From Hydra vulgaris (lineage: Eukaryota; Cnidaria; Hydrozoa; Anthoathecata; Hydridae): DNA of 64,000 nt. Below the pieces are notes generated by a model that was not told the origin of the DNA, did no database searches, and was given only the letters and a program-made list of their open reading frames with translations. The DNA lies in NCBI RefSeq assembly GCF_038396675.1, contig NC_088928.1, forward strand, positions 16,227,501-16,291,500, read 5' to 3'. Each line of letters starts with the position of its first letter. The first letter of the stretch is position 1. A program made the translations under genes and the position numbers. Below are positions 61,802 to 64,000 of the stretch, one piece after another.

Positions 61802-64000
61802 CATTTAAAAAATGGTATAACACTTTGCACAATGAAATATGGAAAAACATCATCATTTTTTTTCAACTACTTTCAAAAGGAATTTATTTATTTTTTCTAT
61901 TCTGTTATTTTTTCTAAGAAAGAATATTTTATAGACGCAGAGAAATATGAAATATAGGCAGATTTATGTTTATAAACTTTCGTATCAACAAATTAGTCAG
62001 TTTTCCATGTTAAATACATAAAATATATATCTAATATAATATATATCAAATATAAAATAAATCTAATATAAAATAAAACAAAATAGTAAACTTACTCAAA
62101 CCAGTATCAGTTATACCCTATGAAGTAACTAAAAAACACTTCAGTTCTTTTCAATTGCTCTAAAAAATAACTTTCAGCTCTTTCCAATTGCACTAAAATA
62201 TAAAACAAAACTTGGTTAGCTGAGTTGTCTAGTTTATAAGAATCTGAAAACAGATAAGTAAAAAACCAAGCAAAAACAAACATTTATTTATTAGAACTAC
62301 TATATTTAAACAAATTAAATTAAACAAAGAATAACGCTAATTCTCCTTAAAGGCTAAAAAAAAATTTCAGCTCAAATTTGCTTGCAGACCTTGCTTGTAA
62401 AACCATGAGAATAAGAAACACATTTAGAAAAGCCTAGAAACTACTTAAAAATGACATATACAACATTGAAGTTTGAACATTGACTGGACTAATTATTAGC
62501 AGATGTTTTTAAAATTTTCATCAAAATTTACATATATTCATTCTTTTATATCGCATAAATCCATCACATGATAAATCTGAAATAAAAAATGTAAGGGATA
62601 AGTAAATACAAAGAAAAAAATTCATGCCATGATAAGAGAGTAGTAGTTGTTAAATATTGTTATTTCATTTTAGCTTTTAGAAAACAATTCATGTTGGTAC
62701 GTCATGGTTCTAAAAATTCAAATTAAGGTATAAACAAAATGTATATGCGGCGAAATGATTTTTCTTGAGTGGCTTTTAGTGAATGATTAAAAGCAGTGAG
62801 TTTCAATAATAAAACCATTTATAGTTTTTAACAATAGACACCAGCATAAAGGTAAGCCAAATGTAACAACATTAGTAACATAAATAACAACTTTACGCAA
62901 AATCTTGCTCAACATGTTTGCCAAAGTCACACACTTAGAAAACATGGAAACAACATAGTATAAACATATATAATAACTATAATACACAATACATTTATTT
63001 AACTTTATATAACATATATAAACACCTCATATAATATTTATATACACAATAGATATATTTTATACTATTTTAATGACACATTTATAAAACAATTATATTA
63101 ACGCATATTACCACATACATATATTTATCAAAAACCTTTTAACTTTGAACATAATATAAACATATATGCAAACTATAAACATATGTAACTTATTATTATA
63201 TAAAAATAATTGCCGAACAAAAAATTTAATGATTCATATATATATATATTCATATATAAAGACATATATCTCGTAATAAAATATCAAATTACAATCATAT
63301 TTAATTTAAATCAAATACTTATTGAAAAAAGAGCAAAATACAGATAGAAGAACTGCAATCCTTATAACAAAATTTAACGTTTAGCAACAATGAAATGTCA
63401 ATGTTGTCTCGAAATTTTAGTTTATTTTTCTAAATTTTCTAAAACAGAACAAAAAAAAGGTAATAGCATAACAGAAATGTCAATAAAATAATAATTAACA
63501 TAATAAAATAAGCAAGGTATAAAATGATAGGATTTAACGTATATTTGAATTATATTAATTTAGGACTTCATAAAACTGAATAAATAAATTTAAAGGTAGT
63601 AATAAATATTTTTATGATAAAGTTTTAGTAGCACTTTTAGTGCAAAAAAGTACTGTAACTGTATTGGAGATATGTGATACTGCTTAGCAGAACGATATCT
63701 CTTCATATAATTTTTCATGTATTTCTGACGATTCCTTTTCATTTCAGACAAATTTTATAAAATATTTCTAAAGAGAAATCTTTTTATTTTAAATTTTGCT
63801 TTTGCAATTTCAGTTTAAGCATGCGCTTTAAAGCAAAGATTTTCGTTTTTCCATTATATGTTGATATTTGATCAAAATCGGGTACGATATCGTATCCGAT
63901 TTTGATCAAATATTAAATAATACCATAGTTTATAGGCTTCACTGGTTTGGAAACTCCGTAAAATCTATTGTTTAAGAGCCGTTTTTTCTAAGAATCAGGC

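Noticed and set aside
62787-62987. 66-codon hydrophobic frame in repeat unit 3
   Set aside because: The same place in units 1 and 2 has shifts and stops, so the frame is not conserved within the family.

Overview
This is an intron-bearing eukaryotic window, roughly three quarters A+T by eye and dominated by transposable elements. Cnidarian DNA of the Hydra type fits best. That is an inference from the very A+T-rich sequence, the long (TA)n arrays, and the mix of Tc1/mariner, hAT, Ty3/gypsy, CR1/jockey-like LINE and tRNA-derived SINE sequences. No bacterial operon, rRNA gene or CRISPR array is present.

Region by region. 1-8.8 kb is mostly non-coding, with LINE remnants (3.5 kb; 5.7-6.7 kb), tRNA-derived SINEs and a palindromic 21-bp minisatellite interrupted by a SINE and a LINE. 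8.8-17.1 kb holds the only convincing host gene, on the minus strand. A signal-peptide exon, an EGF exon and an exon ending in a partial calcium-binding-type EGF join in phase, and a transmembrane exon lies 7.3 kb further on in a compatible phase. The large intron carries a SINE, a hAT element with its target duplication, and a MITE. 17-22 kb has a minisatellite, a MITE sitting in a (TA)n run and a LINE 3' fragment.

22.2-38.1 kb is bounded by two diverged ~1.1-kb inverted copies of an unknown repeat. Between them is a train of transposons separated almost only by (TA)n arrays. It contains a 5'-truncated Tc1, a second Tc1 whose transposase reading frame lies behind a heat-shock-element cluster and a TATA box, and a 2.8-kb element with ~270-bp inverted termini that encodes an unfamiliar cysteine-rich two-exon protein. 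After these comes a 7-kb segment bounded by perfect 30-bp inverted repeats, which contains a complete-length decayed hAT (perfect 8-bp target duplication) and another Tc1.

38-45 kb is sparse. It has a second copy of the GGCCGGG-ended MITE, a 14-bp tandem array, and degraded coding remnants of a protein family I cannot name. 45.3-50.8 kb is a decayed Ty3/gypsy element on the minus strand with 112-bp LTRs, split by a mariner insertion.

51-63.9 kb is three ~4.1-4.4-kb units of one repeat family that carries CCCAGTCGG-type ends. Units 1 and 2 are head-to-head, and unit 3 follows unit 2 in the same orientation. No transposase was seen in any unit.

Every transposase or polymerase gene seen carries stops, frameshifts or deletions of catalytic parts, so nothing here looks autonomous today. 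The strongest candidates for something undescribed are the heat-shock-type promoter inside the 25-26.7 kb Tc1, the 26.8-29.6 kb cysteine-rich-protein element, and the 51-64 kb repeat family.
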